DNA of 64,000 bases. Origin: Diphasiastrum complanatum. Its lineage: Eukaryota; Streptophyta; Lycopodiopsida; Lycopodiales; Lycopodiaceae. Where the stretch lies: assembly GCA_029204225.1 (NCBI GenBank), contig CM055103.1, forward strand, positions 48,243,958-48,307,957. The letters are read 5' to 3'. Each line of letters opens with the position of its first letter. Positions within the stretch are counted from its first letter, which is position 1. Position numbers and translations under genes: made by a program. Under the pieces are notes generated by a model. The model did not search any database, was not told where the DNA came from, and was given only the letters and a program-made list of their open reading frames with translations. Of this stretch, positions 10,583 to 22,435 are shown in pieces.

Positions 10583-13500
10583 CTAACACTCTCCCTCGAT
10601 GACAAAATAACATTCTTCTATTCCTAATAAAGTATGAAACTTTTCAAATTTACATCTACCTAATGACTTAGTAAAAATATCTGCCATTTGATCTTCAGAT
10701 TTACAAAAAACAAGATCAACGGTTCCATCAAGTATTTTCTCTCGAACAAAGTGATAATGTATTTCGATGTGCTCGGTTCGAGCATGTAGAACTGGAATTT
10801 TTGGCAAGGTGAATGCAGCTTTGGTTGTCACAAGAAATAGTAGTCGCATCCACCTGTGGTTGATCTAACAAGCAATCTTTGTAGCCATACCGCTTCTTGT
10901 GTAGCATTGCTGAGTGCACGATATTCAGCTTCCGTCGAAGATAAGGCTACTGTAGGTTGCTTTTTGCTACTCCATGAAATTGCAGCTGTACCATAACTGA
11001 ATGCATGACCATTGGTAGATCTTCTATCATCAATATTATCTACCCAATCAACATTTGTATAACCTACCAGCATTGGCACTTCAGGCTGATCATACTTCAA
11101 ACCAAAATTCAACGTCCCTCGAATGTACCTGAGAATACGTTTAGCAAACTTCCAGTGTGCTTGACTAGGATTTTGCATAAATTGACTAACAACACGAACA
11201 ACATAAGAAATATCAGGTCGTGTGTGTGTCAAATAGATCAAACTACCCACCAACTGCCTGTACAAGTAAGCATCTACTTTCTTAGATTCGTCATATGTAA
11301 TAAGCTTCATGTTGACATCCATCGGTGTACTCAAAGGCTTACAATCCTGCATATTGAACTTATAAAGCAAATCTCGTGCATAGTTGTTTTGTGTAAGAAA
11401 GACAATCTCTTTCTTTTGCCATACTTCAATGCCAAGACAATAGTACATCAATCCTAGATCGCTCATGTCAAAAGCATTGGAAAGATCTGATTTGATTTCA
11501 TCGATTAAGCTTTCATTACTTCCTGTAATAATCAGATCATCCACGTACAAAACAACGAACATTATATTTGAATCTTGCTTTAGAATATAAAGATTAGGAT
11601 CAGTCTTACTCTTTACCATTCCCCTTCGATTGAAGTGTTGATCAATGCAAGAGTACTACGCCCGTGGTGCTTGCCTCAATCCATAGAGAGCTTTGTTGAG
11701 CTTACAAACAAGATGCTCTATCCCTGGCTCAACAAATCCCTGAGGTTGTACTAAATACACCTCTTCATCCAACACTCCATTAAGGAAAGCAGATTTAACA
11801 TCCATTTGTTGGATCTTCCAACCATGGAAAGTAAAAATAGCAATGTTAGAACATATAGTTACCATCTTAGCTACGGGTGCAAAGGTTTCCTCAAAATCAA
11901 TGCCTTCCTGCTGCTCAAATCCTCTCGCAACCAACCGTGCTTTATACTTGTTGAGTTGCCCATTTGCTCCATATTTGATCTTATAAATCCATTTGCAAGT
12001 GATAGTCGTCTTACCATCACGTAGCTCAACCAAGTTCCATGTCCTATTTTTTGACATGGCCTCCATTTTTGTTTCCATTGCTGCATGCCACTCCTTGTGC
12101 TCCTTTGCTTCATGAAAGATTTTTGGTTCTTGAGCCTTGAGCACGGAACCCATTAGAGCTAGATTCATCTCTAATCTCGCAAGAGGTTTCCAATTTTTGC
12201 TTGACCTTCTAAGCTCTCTCTGTTTGCTAGTTTCGGGAGTATCTCCCTTCTTAGCATCACCTGTGACTGATAAGTACCATTTAGGTACTCTCTTAGAGAT
12301 TTCAGCTTCAAACTTATCTTTTTCCATTGGATCTTCCGCATCAAAATCCTCTTCTTTCTTGACCTGTACTTTCGCTCCCTCATCAAAAGGTTTAGTGAGT
12401 TCTTCAGATTGTTCACCTTGACCCATCTCGTCAAATGTAGCATCCCTAGAAATCACAAGCTTCTGTGCATTTGTATGATACATCCTATATGCCTTGGCCT
12501 TCTCATCATATCCAAGAAAAATACACTTGACAACTTGTGCATCCAATTTCCTTCGCTTCTCATCAGGAATATGAGCATAAGCATCACAACCAAATACTCT
12601 CAAATGAGAAATATTAGGTTTCTTTCTAGTAAAAGCTCCATGAGGTGTCTTACCTTCCATAGATTTTGTAGGACACCGATTCAGGATGTGCGTAGCTGTG
12701 CTACAAGCTTCTACCCAAAAGGTCTTTGGCATACCCTTGCTTTTGAGCATTGCCCTGGCCATCTCAACAATGGATCTATTCTTTCGCTCTGCAACTCTAT
12801 TTTGTTGCGATGAATAAGCTATTGTAGTCTGCCTCTTGAAACCTTGATCTTTGAAAAAATCAATAAATTCTGTCGAAAAATACTCACCACCTCCATCAGA
12901 TCTCAAAAGTCTTGATGTAACTTCATTTTTGCTTTTCAACTAATGCCTTGAATTTCCTGAACTTAGAAAAAACATCTGATTTCTTGCTTATGAAAAAATC
13001 CAAATGCATCTACTATAATCATCAATAAATGTAATAAAGTAATAGCAGCCACTAAGAGATCTAGTCTGCATTGGTCCACAAAGATCACTGTGGACAAGAT
13101 CTAGGATGCCACTGGTGCTTGCTCCACTTTTAGGGAACCTCTCTGTGAGTTGTTTTCCCAAAATGAAACCTTCATAGATTTTTCCTTCAAAAGAAATATC
13201 AGACAATCCAATCACTAGATTACCTCTTTTCAGAATCTGTAAATTTTGAACACTTATATGACCAAATCGTTGATGCCAAAGATCACTTCGACTATCAACA
13301 ATGCTTATCATAGCTTGAGTAAAAGATCTCACATTCAATTTGTAGAGTCGATTCCCGTTGACTGTAGCTCTTGTAGCAATCACTTTGTAGTGATTCTTGA
13401 TGTCCTTGACGAGACATTTGTAGCTATCAAACTCAACCTTGAGTTGTTGATCAGGCATCGTCCCAACTAATAGTAAATTGTTGGCTAAAACAGGAACATA

Positions 13501-14731
13501 TTGCAAATTGCTTATCCGCTTTATCATTCCACTGGCTAGCTTCACTAGTACCACTCCAAATCCTTTCACAGGTAGCAATTGGCCATCAGCTTGTCCAACT
13601 TCATCGCCATTGTGGATTTCCTTGAATTTCGAAAACCACTCCTTCCTCGAAGTCATGTGCTTGGATGCTCCACTGTCAATGTACCAGGTATCCTTTGCTT
13701 CGTCACTTGTCATTAGCGCCGTAATGAACAAGTTTGAGCTTTCGCCCGTATCATCTTCATATTGATCATCATCATATTGATATTGATCAACATAATTGTC
13801 TTCATAATGGTCATCATCAAATTGATGTTCATCAGCATAATTGCTCGCTTGCCATTTGTCTTTTCTTTGTGCTATCTCCTTTTGTTTCTTGAAGCATTCA
13901 TGCTCCCAATGGCTAGGTTTGTTGCAGTACCTACAATTTTCAAATTTATTTTGTTTGGAATAGCCACGTCCTTGACCTCGGCCTTGATTCCAATTGTCTC
14001 GATCCGGGCTATCATTGGCTTGCTCATGAAATTGTTGAAATGATCTCCGGCTTGAGTTTCCTCCTCTTGATTGATACCTACCACGGCCAAATCTTCCGCC
14101 TCGTCCTCTAACTGCAAGAGCTTGATCATAGCCCCTGTTACTATGATTCAAGTTCTCTTGACGTTGCTCTTCCTGCAAAAGTAATCCACCTAGCTCTTCA
14201 TAGGTTGGAAATATTCTCCCGTGTGGCAATGCTTGTCACAAACATATGATGTGACTCACTCAAGCTGTTCAATGTCAATTGAATGATCTCGCGATCCTGT
14301 ATTTGCTCTCCAACGACAGCTAGTTGATCACAGATCTCCTTTACCTTCAATAGGTGATCGGCAATAGTTGCACCATCATCCATCTGTAATGTGTGCAGCT
14401 TCATCTTCAAGAATAGCATTCGAGATGTGTTTGTGGTCTCAAACAATGCCTTCAACGTATCCCATGCTTCTTTCGGTCCTTCTGAATCTGAAATGTAGGG
14501 AATGATAACATCTCTGACTGACAAGTTGATGACATTCTGTGCCTTCTGTTTCCTCCTATCAAATGCCCGCTGATCTTCTTCAATCACTGGCCTTGTCTCC
14601 TCACCTGTCACGATCTCCCATAGCTCCTTTTCCATCAGAATGGTCTTCAGTTTGAATTTCCAAACTGCATAGTTGATGGCTCCTTCCAATTTGCTTGACT
14701 CATTGAGAATGCTTTCGCTTAGCATTGCCAT
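10583..14731 (-). pseudogene. Copia gag-pol polyprotein, few disabling mutations
   Basis: Start ATG at 14,731 (MAMLSESILNESSKLEG). Order: UBN2-type gag (NYAVWKFKLKTILMEKELWEIV); Arg/Gly-rich linker; intact zinc knuckle CRYCNKPSHWEHEC; acidic Asp/Tyr-rich stretch; protease WYIDSGASKHMT; GAG pre-integrase LWHQRFGHIS; integrase FIDDYSR, LRSDGGGEY and the ERKNRS glutamate region; RT start KWIYKIKYGANGQLNKYKARLVARGF; LNGVLDEEVYLVQPQGF; active site YVDD (about 11,545); RNase H WVDNIDDRRSTNG and SSTEAEYRAL; C-terminus DIFTKSL. Disabling changes seen: a frameshift near 14,215, a frameshift near 12,960, a Trp-to-TAG stop at 11,656 after YGLRQAPRA, and a frameshift near 10,840. Confidence 0.88.
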
Positions 14732-14819
14732 AACTGCAATTAGATGACTCCAGATTGCAAAAATGATTGCAAAAATGGAAAATTTGCTGCAAAATTGACA
14801 AATGACGTCTCCGACCACT

Positions 14820-15951
14820 TTCCAATCCGAGCTATGGATTGAAAGTTATGCCAAATTGAAGATTTTGGCCTTCGAATGGCTCACAACTGTCCTTAAGTAT
14901 GAAAAATGGCAATTTTTGTCAAACTGCCATTTATGAAATTTTTTCTTCGTCTCGCATAGATCTCTTCTATATTAGCGCGTAGCCCTTTGTACCAGCATAG
15001 CTCCTGTCTAATAAGATCCCAAAAATAGTCTCTCCAGCTAGGTCAAAACATCACTATGTTTTCTGCTTATCTACAAAAAACCACAGTGGACAGAGTCCTT
15101 GAGAAGAATGGGCTAGTCCCAAAGACTAGGGGCACTTGTGGGACCCTTCAATCTGAAATGAAATTTGAAGTGTATATTCTTCAACAAATCTCAACCGTTG
15201 ATCAGGGACATGTGGATGGTCCAGATTAGCTCTGACTTTTCTTGGTACACGTGGCAGTATGCGGTTCATGCGCGCTAATTGCTCAGCTGTCCATAGACAC
15301 TTACATACACTAGATTTTTAGATAGACTAGACGCGCGAGGGAGGTGCAGAAAGCCTGTTTCTGAGCAAAAATCACCATTTTTAAGCGAAATCTTCACCCA
15401 AAAATGCGATTTTGAGTGCAAATCCACACTAAATTGACTTGTACTTGGATCTAGCAACTTCCAAAGTCATTGTTACAGAAAATAAGGCTTAAAACTCTGA
15501 TTTTCTGTTACAAGGCTACTTCAAACAAAAATACACAAAAATTGCAAAAAATTACTCAAATCTCCACCAAATGAGCTAGGAATAGTTCCAAACTGCTAGG
15601 AGTAGTATTGCTAAACTTTTGACAGCACAAAATATTCCCCACAAGTTGATTGAGCAAGTTTTTGATTGAAACTTCTGAAAACTTGCACTTTCCACAAAAT
15701 ATTGTAACAATCTCCCCACTCAACAGATTTTCAATCTGTCTGATGCTGCCCTGGACTTTCTGATGCCTCCGGGACTGTGTCTTCGTTCCCCACTGATGAT
15801 ACTGAGCTCCAAAACTTGCAAAATATTCCGAGGAAGAATTTCTTCCAACTTTTGCCTCTCCAAGCTTTCACCTCCTGTAAAGGACTTTCTCACCTTAGTA
15901 CGAAGCTAGTGACAAGCCGAACCCAATAGTCAGGCACTCAGGATCAGAGAA
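14820..15951. other. Leader of the 10.5-16.2 kb copia element
   Basis: About 1.1 kb between the primer site and gag. No ORF beyond 60 codons and no recognised motif. It is long for a copia leader, so an old insertion inside it is possible. Confidence 0.4.
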
Positions 15952-15963
15952 GCTCTGATACCA

Positions 15964-16199
15964 TGTCAATAATCTGATGAGCACTATCAATCAATCACCA
16001 TAAACAATCACCAAGAGAAAGAGGAAGAACACACCATCACAGTATATCACGCTAACTGAAAGAGAGTACAATAAACCCTGAATATATAGAGAGCGAAAGC
16101 TAGTAGTTGACTATAGACTAGCCTACAACTACTTACAACTGGTAACAACTATCAACAGTAAATCGTAAACAGTAACAAGTTTATCATTGGTTTCTAACA
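15964..16199 (-). repeat. Copia 5' LTR (236 bp)
   Basis: TG...CA termini, tRNA-Met type primer site immediately downstream at 15,952-15,963, and the start shared with the truncated 3' LTR at 10,588. Confidence 0.85.
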
Positions 16200-16581
16200 G
16201 AAACCAACGATCCTTGTGGTCAAACTATATAGTAGCCTATTTACGGGCCACGCGTGTGGATCTTAGCCTCCTTCCTTTCTATCCATCAACAAGCCAGTGC
16301 AACACCAAGTTTCATCCCAAGGGGCCACTAGTAGTTTGAAAAGGGAGACAAATATTTTCTTCTTCTATAAGAAGCCCGACATGCTTATTTGTTGAAGCAG
16401 TGAAGACTAAACCAACTGATGTCACAGCGAGCCCCTCTTCCTATTGAGCATGACCTTACAGCCAGCAATGAGGTAACCTTCTGATATTTTTGGTGGCATA
16501 ATACTGTGTGACAGGATGTGTATCTTACAAAGTTTGGAATGACGGCAGACACTAAAATTGATCTTTGTAACATTCTGTTGA

Positions 16582-17106
16582 CATCTGTGGTGTAAATCTT
16601 ACATATTCTCTGACATTCCAAATCTTGATGTTTTTGGGGTGTCAAAGAATCAAAAGGCTGGTTGATTTCTTGATTCTTGGACTCCTAAAATGCTGTAGAT
16701 TAGTTCTTGTTTCTTATTTTGTCAATTTAGGCAATGTAGCTCAGTGTTAGTAAAATGCAGGCTCTGATTCAGTTCGTTTTTAGGAGTAGATAGCTGTAGA
16801 ATCTTCTGAATGTTCATATGCGCTGCACTTTGATCTGTGAATGAGTGTCCTTGGCTTGCATCTATGTATGAATGTAAGTGCATTCAAGAGAGACGACCCT
16901 GAGTAGTCCTCTGACAGGCAGGACAAAAAATATATTACAATGACAATCTATCCCTTCTGCCTAGTTTGGCATCATAATATCAAGAGCACACGTAACGAAT
17001 GCCATGAAGCCTGGTAATAGGCTAAATACCAAGCCGTAGAAGCTATAAGCAAGAAGAAAAAGAATCGTAGTAAACAGATCCTCTGATCCCTCTGGATATG
17101 TCAACA
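16582..17106 (+). mobile_element. 5' LTR (3' portion) of a gag-only gypsy-like element, with PBS
   Basis: About 510 bp here are closely repeated, in the same orientation, at 21,255-21,756 (both contain TTCTTGATTCTTGGACTCCT and GAGTAGTCCTCTGACAGGCA). The block ends ...ATGTCAACA and is followed by TTTGGCACTGTTGCC at 17,107-17,121, a variant of the TTGGCRCCGTTGCC site that follows gypsy 5' LTRs. The first about 450 bp of the LTR, present in the 3' copy (from about 20,804), are missing here, so this LTR is 5'-truncated. Confidence 0.65.
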
Positions 17107-17194
17107 TTTGGCACTGTTGCCCATTGAACTCCAACACCTTCTACATCAAAAACCCGCAACCTTGTCCATGCTCCGCCCGTCCCCTCACGATCAC

Positions 17195-17647
17195 ATCTCA
17201 ACCAGAGCCCCCCCCTGTGTCGAAATCTCAACTAGAGAGCTCGTGTTCAATCTCAACCGACGTATTCTATTGAACCTCAACCGACACACACTCTCTCAGA
17301 TCTCAACCGACAGTCATCCATTACATCTCGACCAACGGTAATCTATTGAAATCTTGACCGATGGTTTCCACTCAGATCTCAACCGACGATATTCAATCAG
17401 ATCTCAACCGACGGCCTCATTTCAATCTCGACCGACGGCCATGCGTTAGATCTCAACCGAAGCCTTTTTCTGAAATCTCGACCGACGGCCCTGTCTCAAA
17501 TATCAACCGACAGCCATTCAGTAAAATCTCAATCAATGGTGCCCTGTGAAATCTCAATCAACGGCCATGTGTTAGATCTCAACCGACGCCATCAGTCAAA
17601 TCTCAACCGACATCCATCAGTCAGATCTCAACCGAATGCCATAGGTT
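17195..17647 (+). repeat. 25-bp tandem array, about 18 degenerate units
   Basis: Units start ATCTCAACCGACGGCC or a close variant (ATCTCGACCGACGG, ATCTCAATCAACGG) and carry a variable tail of about 10 bp. The spacing is about 25 bp throughout, 30 in the first unit. I count 18 starts from 17,195. The array sits in the leader between the primer site (17,107) and gag (18,422), and its last unit merges into the duplicated gag-start module. Confidence 0.85.
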
Positions 17648-17689
17648 CCACCGAATGCGGGCCGAATTCCATAAAAAAAAAAAACACAC

Positions 17690-17840
17690 CAGTATCCTAT
17701 GGACCACCAAAACGACCCTGAAATCCCAGACGATTATCCATACAAGGCTAGGTCCCATGTAGCTAAACAAATAAAATGCCATAGGTTCTACCGAATGCGG
17801 GCCGAACTCCAAGAGCCATCAACAGACCCATTACTTTCAA
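17690..17840 (+). repeat. Duplicate of the gag 5' end
   Basis: About 145 bp from CAGTATCCTATGGACCACC to ...CCATCAACAGACCCA match 18,412-18,556, which contains the gag start codon and about 45 codons of gag. The upstream copy also has an ATG (17,699) but ends after 61 codons. Both copies are preceded by an A-rich run and ACACACCAG. A third, shorter piece of the module (ATAGGTTCCACCGAATGCGG) lies at 17,641. Confidence 0.85.
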
Positions 17841-18410
17841 CAAACTCCCATTACTTTACTCTTTGCACTGTAGCCACCGAATAAATACGGCATTCCACCG
17901 TAACTGACCACCCCCTCACCACCTTACGACTACATTCAGACCCTTCCACCGTAAACCATCTCCTACTCAAGCCACATCCACCCTTGAACATTCATCCCGC
18001 ACTCCTTCTCAACCACCTTCCACCTCCACCAGCCATTCCAATCCCAACGGACCGCAACTAACCGCAATAGTCCGCACTAAACCATCAGCCTTTGAACCGC
18101 ATTAAACCACATTCCACCACATCTATCGCACTCACCCATCTCCACTGCAATCAATGCCACAGATCACAACACACCGCAATCGATCGCTGACACACACTCA
18201 ATCACCGCACCCGTAAACACTGCATACAACTGTAGACACTGCAGTCACAACGCCTCCACCCTTGACTTGTCACCCGCATTGATCAGTAGCAACCGCCTCC
18301 CACCGTAAACCGTAAACCACACCAGACCGTAGACCGTAGGATCGCAAAAAAAAAAAAACTCAAAAACACCAAAAAACTCGAAAGATTCAAAACAATAAAA
18401 AAAAAAACAC
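17841..18410 (+). other. C/A-rich leader segment
   Basis: Low-G, C- and A-rich stretch full of ACCGC and CCACC words between the two gag-start modules. Three short oligo-A runs close it. No ORF recognised. Confidence 0.4.
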
Positions 18411-18421
18411 ACCAGTATCCA

Positions 18422-19774
18422 ATGGACCACCAAAACGACCCTGAAATCCCAGACGATTATCCATACAAGGCCAGGTCCCATGTAGCTGAACAAATAAAAT
18501 GCCATAGGTTCTACCGAATGCGGGCCGAACTCCAAGAGCCATCAACAAACCCATTTGAGGGACAAGAACATGATAGAGCCGAGTCTTCACGCGCACGACC
18601 CCATTTTTCTGGTGCTGAGCCCTCACAGGTCAGAACCAACCCTAATGGAGTTCCTGCTACTCAAGGAGCTCATTTTGAAAGACGTACACCCAAGCAAGAT
18701 CTACCAAAGTTTGACGGTAGTTCGGACCCCCAAAGATTTTTGAAAATCTTTGAGAATGCATGTGATGTGTATGGCAAAACATCTCCCGATGCTATGGTCC
18801 AACTGTTTTTGATGACCATGATTGCTAAAGCACGTGATTGGTTTTTCAATCTTGATCGTGACGAAAAGACAGACTGGTCAATTTTGAAAGAGTCCCTTAT
18901 CAAGCGTTTTAAGCCCTTTCGTTTGATAGAGAGCCCTTTTGTCAAATTGAGTAACATCAAAATGGCAAAAGATGAACGTGTACGAGACTATATTGAGCAT
19001 TTCAAACGCCTCAAAAGTCAAGTACAAGAACAGCCCTCCGAACATATGCTCATCATCTGGTTTTTAGTCGGCCTTCCAAGATGGATTAGATGCGAGCTTA
19101 AATCCAATGATGAATATATGGATCTCAAATTAGCTATGTCTGATGCCATCAAGGAAGAAGATGAATGATCAGATGTTGATGAATCCAGGGAAAGACGAGC
19201 ACCACGTGCTCCTGTCCATGAGTCAAAGCCGATCGAGGACACCCGAGATCAGCCTTGGAAATCCCAGTTGGAGTTGCTTAATAAGCAACATCAACTGCAG
19301 ATGGAGAAACTCACCAATGAGTTTCAAGCTACCCTGAAGTCTATCCAAAGCAGTATGCCTGGTTAGTCAAACCCTGCACAGGTACCTTATAGACGAAAAA
19401 CAATATGGTGCCCACACTGTTGGGCTATGCATCCTGTTGATGCTTTTCCTTCATATCCGCCTATCCAAGCACATACAGTCCAACGATATGAAGAACAACC
19501 ATTACAATATGGAAATGCAATCACTTATCATGAATATCCACCTGAAAGTCCAGACCCACTAGCCATACAAGATGCCTATGTTGTTATACAAGGGCCATTG
19601 CACACCAAATGTTTCATCTGTGGTGAAACCGGCCACTTCATAGTTGATTGTCGAATTAAGACCAAGTACCATGCTGAGTGTCCTGACTGTATCAGAAAAC
19701 ATAGTTTCAAAGACTGTCCAAAACAACCAACTAAGATCCTACCTACCCGTCATGTCAGTTATAAATCACAATAG
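18422..19774 (+). pseudogene. Gypsy-type gag (capsid plus zinc knuckles), two in-frame stops
   Basis: One plus-strand frame from ATG 18,422 to a stop at 19,772-19,774, interrupted by TGA at 19,166 and TAG near 19,363. The first 248 codons form an uninterrupted ORF. PKFDGSSDPQRFLKIFE begins the retrotransposon gag domain, followed by ARDWFFNL, LIKRFKP, RVRDYIEHFKRLK and WFLVGLP, all typical gag positions. After the TGA come a Gln/Lys-rich coiled-coil-like stretch, WCPHCWAMHP, and a zinc knuckle CFICGETGHFIVDC followed by further CPDC-type pairs. The related gag at 32,774-33,367 has GGA where this one has TGA, so that stop looks like a point mutation. No protease, RT or integrase follows, so the element appears gag-only. 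Confidence 0.8.
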
Positions 19775-20803
19775 GATCTTCACGACAACAACACGAGCAC
19801 TATAGCACCCTCCCGCTCAACCTGCTGCTCACTCGAGAAGTTTCTAGCAAACTTCTACAATACCACACAATACACCAACTCCATAATGCAAAAAGACAAT
19901 ATGAAATGAGTCCTTGTTGAAAGAAAGTGAAACCGATATTCTGTCATCTAAACAATGTCCAACCAAGAGCAACCTCCATAGGGAATTGACAGTTTTTCTC
20001 CCCTTCTACAACCTCAAATCTATTTGTCTTTCCACATGCTGATAAAATTTTCAATGTGCCAATACACAATCAATCTAGGATTCGGAAATCCAGATAGAGA
20101 TTCGGTTCTGAATCTCTTGATCACAGAGGTCCTCAGGACATAGTACCTCAATAATACCTGCTTCTCAAGCTATATCTTACAACATCTACTATCAACGATG
20201 GTAGATTCAAGTGTCGCTACCTGCCTTGTTTTTGGACAAGGGCTTCTGAGAGTTTTTCATTACTTTACAAGATCAATGCAACATGAATTTGTCCAGGTGA
20301 ATTATGCATGTTGATGAATGACTTTTTGTTTGACAAGTGCTCTACGGCCTTCACTCTTTGTAACATTGGTATCTCCCTTGTTTATTTTTTGTCATTGTTT
20401 TCTAAATGCATATTTTTTTAGATTTGTTTTTAGTTCATCAAAGATAGCCATTGCACAGGAGACATCATGTAGCGTATCTCATGAATAACTTGTCATTCAT
20501 CTATCAATTTTCCAGTCACCTTCTACAGAATTTTGGATTTTTGTGCATCCACCAAATCTGCACAGTCCACGTCACGTCCGAGTTGTATGAGTTGCAGTGG
20601 ATCCTACAACACATTAGGGGTGGGATGATGTTGGTTGATTCTGACGAATCCCCAAGATACTCAGACAGATAAACTCAAGAGCACCTCTCACTTTAGACCG
20701 AAGAGGTTTCTGAGAAGATGAGACTAATGAAGACTGAGAGCCGAGTATGAGAGCCGAGAAATACTAGCTAGGAAAGACATGCAAGAACTGTGTAAGCCTC
20801 ATG
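19775..20803. other. 3' internal region of the gag-only element, no pol
   Basis: Between the end of gag and the 3' LTR there is about 1 kb with no ORF over 75 codons and no protease, RT, RNase H or integrase motif in any frame that I can see. Confidence 0.5.
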
Positions 20804-21760
20804 GGTAGGAACTAGTATTTCTAAGCAAATGTAATAAATGCAAGTAGACCCCTCTTAAAGAAAGTAGAGTGAGCCACCTTTTGATGGTGACCTCTAGTGG
20901 AGAGCATTATTCCACTTGTAATTTTTGAAAAGTGGAAATTCCACTAGGATGCCACCTAAGGAGCTCTCTTGCTTATTTAAGAGACTCCTCTTTATGAAGA
21001 GGAGCTTTTTGTGAATTGTATCAACTCCATGCTGAAATGAGAAGAGCCTTCACGAGTTTGGTGCATTCATTGAGCTCCTTGATCATTCTTGTTTCTTGAG
21101 TGATGCATTTATGATCTTGCCCTTCCCTCCTTTTGTGTGTGGTTGTAGATTGTAGAGTGGATTAGATTTGCTGCTTTCCTAGAGTGGATTAGTTTCTTTT
21201 CTTGTTTGTGGATTAATGTAGGAACCAACATTCAGGTAAACTAAATAGGCTGGATCTATGGTGTAAATCTTGCAAATTCTCTGACATTCCAGTTCTTGAT
21301 GTTCTTGGGGTGTCCAAGAATCAAAAGGCTGGTTGGTTTCTTGATTCTTGGACTCCTAAAATACTGTAGATTAGTTCTTGTTTCTTGTTTTGTCAATCTA
21401 TGCAAGTGTAGCTCAGTGTTAGTAAAATGCAGGCTCTGATTCAGTTCGTTTTTAGGAGTAAAGAGCTGTAGAATCTTCTGAATGTTCATATGGGCTGCAC
21501 TCTGATATTGAATGAGCATTCTTGGCTTGCACCTATGTATGAGTGTAAGTGCGTTCAAGAGAAACGACCCTGAGTAGTCCTCTGACAGGCAGGACAAAAA
21601 ATATACTACAATGACAATCTATCCCTTCTGCCTGGTTTGGCATCGTAATATCAAGGGCACACATAACGAATGCCATGAATCCTGGTAACAGGCAGAATAC
21701 CAAGCCGTAGAAACTGTAAGCAAGAAGAAAAAGAATTGTAGTAAACAGATCCTCTGATTC
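20804..21760 (+). mobile_element. 3' LTR of the gag-only element
   Basis: Begins near GGTAGGAACTAGTATTTCTA (20,804). The same family occurs in the large inverted arms (43,033 rightward and, mirrored, 28,932 leftward), where it starts TGTAGGAACTAG. The second half, 21,255-21,756, matches the 5' LTR at 16,582-17,095. The final about 17 bp are replaced by the start of an inverted copy of the first half. Confidence 0.6.
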
Positions 21761-22039
21761 AGTTTACCTGAATGCTGGTTCCTACATTAATCCACAAACA
21801 AGAAAAGAAACTAATCCACTATAGGAAAGCAACAAATCTAATCCACTCTACAATCCACAACCACACACAAAAGGAGGAAGGGCAAGATCATAAATGCATC
21901 ACTCAAGAAACAAGAATGATCAAGGAGCTCAATGGATGCACCAAACTCGTGAAGGCTCTTCTCATTTCAGCATGGAATTGATACAATTCACAAAAAGCTC
22001 CTCTTCACAAAGAGGGAGTCTCTTAAATAAGCAAGAGAG
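20964..22039. repeat. Foldback: about 280-bp arms around a 514-bp loop
   Basis: 20,964-21,246 (CTCTCTTGCTTATTTAAGAG... to ...CAGGTAAACT) recurs as reverse complement at 21,760-22,039 with roughly 95% identity. The loop is the second half of the LTR. The right arm is an inverted partial LTR, not part of the element's normal structure. Confidence 0.85.
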
Positions 22040-22261
22040 AGTCATGATATTTGGAGAAAATAGTGTAATGAGAATAAGTTATTACCTATTGGGATTGAGT
22101 TTGTTTGTCCAAGATGTTGGATTATTCTCTTTCTTACTAATCAACTGATCGGTTTTAATCTTTACCCATTGTTTATCCAGTTCTGCGAATTTTTCCGTGT
22201 CTTTATACAGTCTGCAAAATTACAAGTGTTTTTACACAGTCTACCTAAATACACGGAGTTT

Positions 22262-22435
22262 GACAACAGTGTCGTATTTTCTCTCTCTACAATCTCGACA
22301 ATGTCACCTGTTAGGAATTATGAGTAAAATTACAGTGTCGTCTTTTTTGCTTTTTTGTGACACTATCGCCTGTCAGGAATTACGTGTAAAAATGCAGTGT
22401 CGTCTTTTTCACATTTTGCGCCTGTCATGAATTGC
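22262..22435 (+). repeat. Three degenerate tandem units of about 60-65 bp
   Basis: The series CAGTGTCGTYTTTT...CCTGTYAGGAATT...GTAAAAaT repeats three times just before the following LTR. Similarity is obvious by eye, but the edges are soft. Confidence 0.6.

Larger units (their letters stand above)
10518..16199 (-). mobile_element. Ty1/copia retrotransposon, nearly complete, 3' LTR truncated
   Basis: Element on the minus strand. The 5' LTR is 16,199-15,964 (236 bp, TGTTAGAAACC...TTGACA), followed at once by the tRNA-Met type primer site TGGTATCAGAGC at 15,952-15,963. A leader of about 1.2 kb follows, then gag-pol from 14,731 to about 10,590, then a purine-rich tract GAGGGAGAG directly before the 3' LTR start TGTTAGAAACC at 10,588. 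The 3' LTR matches the 5' LTR for only about 65-70 bp and is lost beyond about 10,520, so no target duplication can be checked. The two LTR pieces differ at few positions, suggesting a fairly young insertion. Confidence 0.85.

Noticed and set aside
17108-17721. Short plus-strand ORFs with repeated ISTDG/LNRR words
   Set aside because: The 25-bp array leaves several frames partly open; the period is not a multiple of three, so no consistent peptide repeat is kept.
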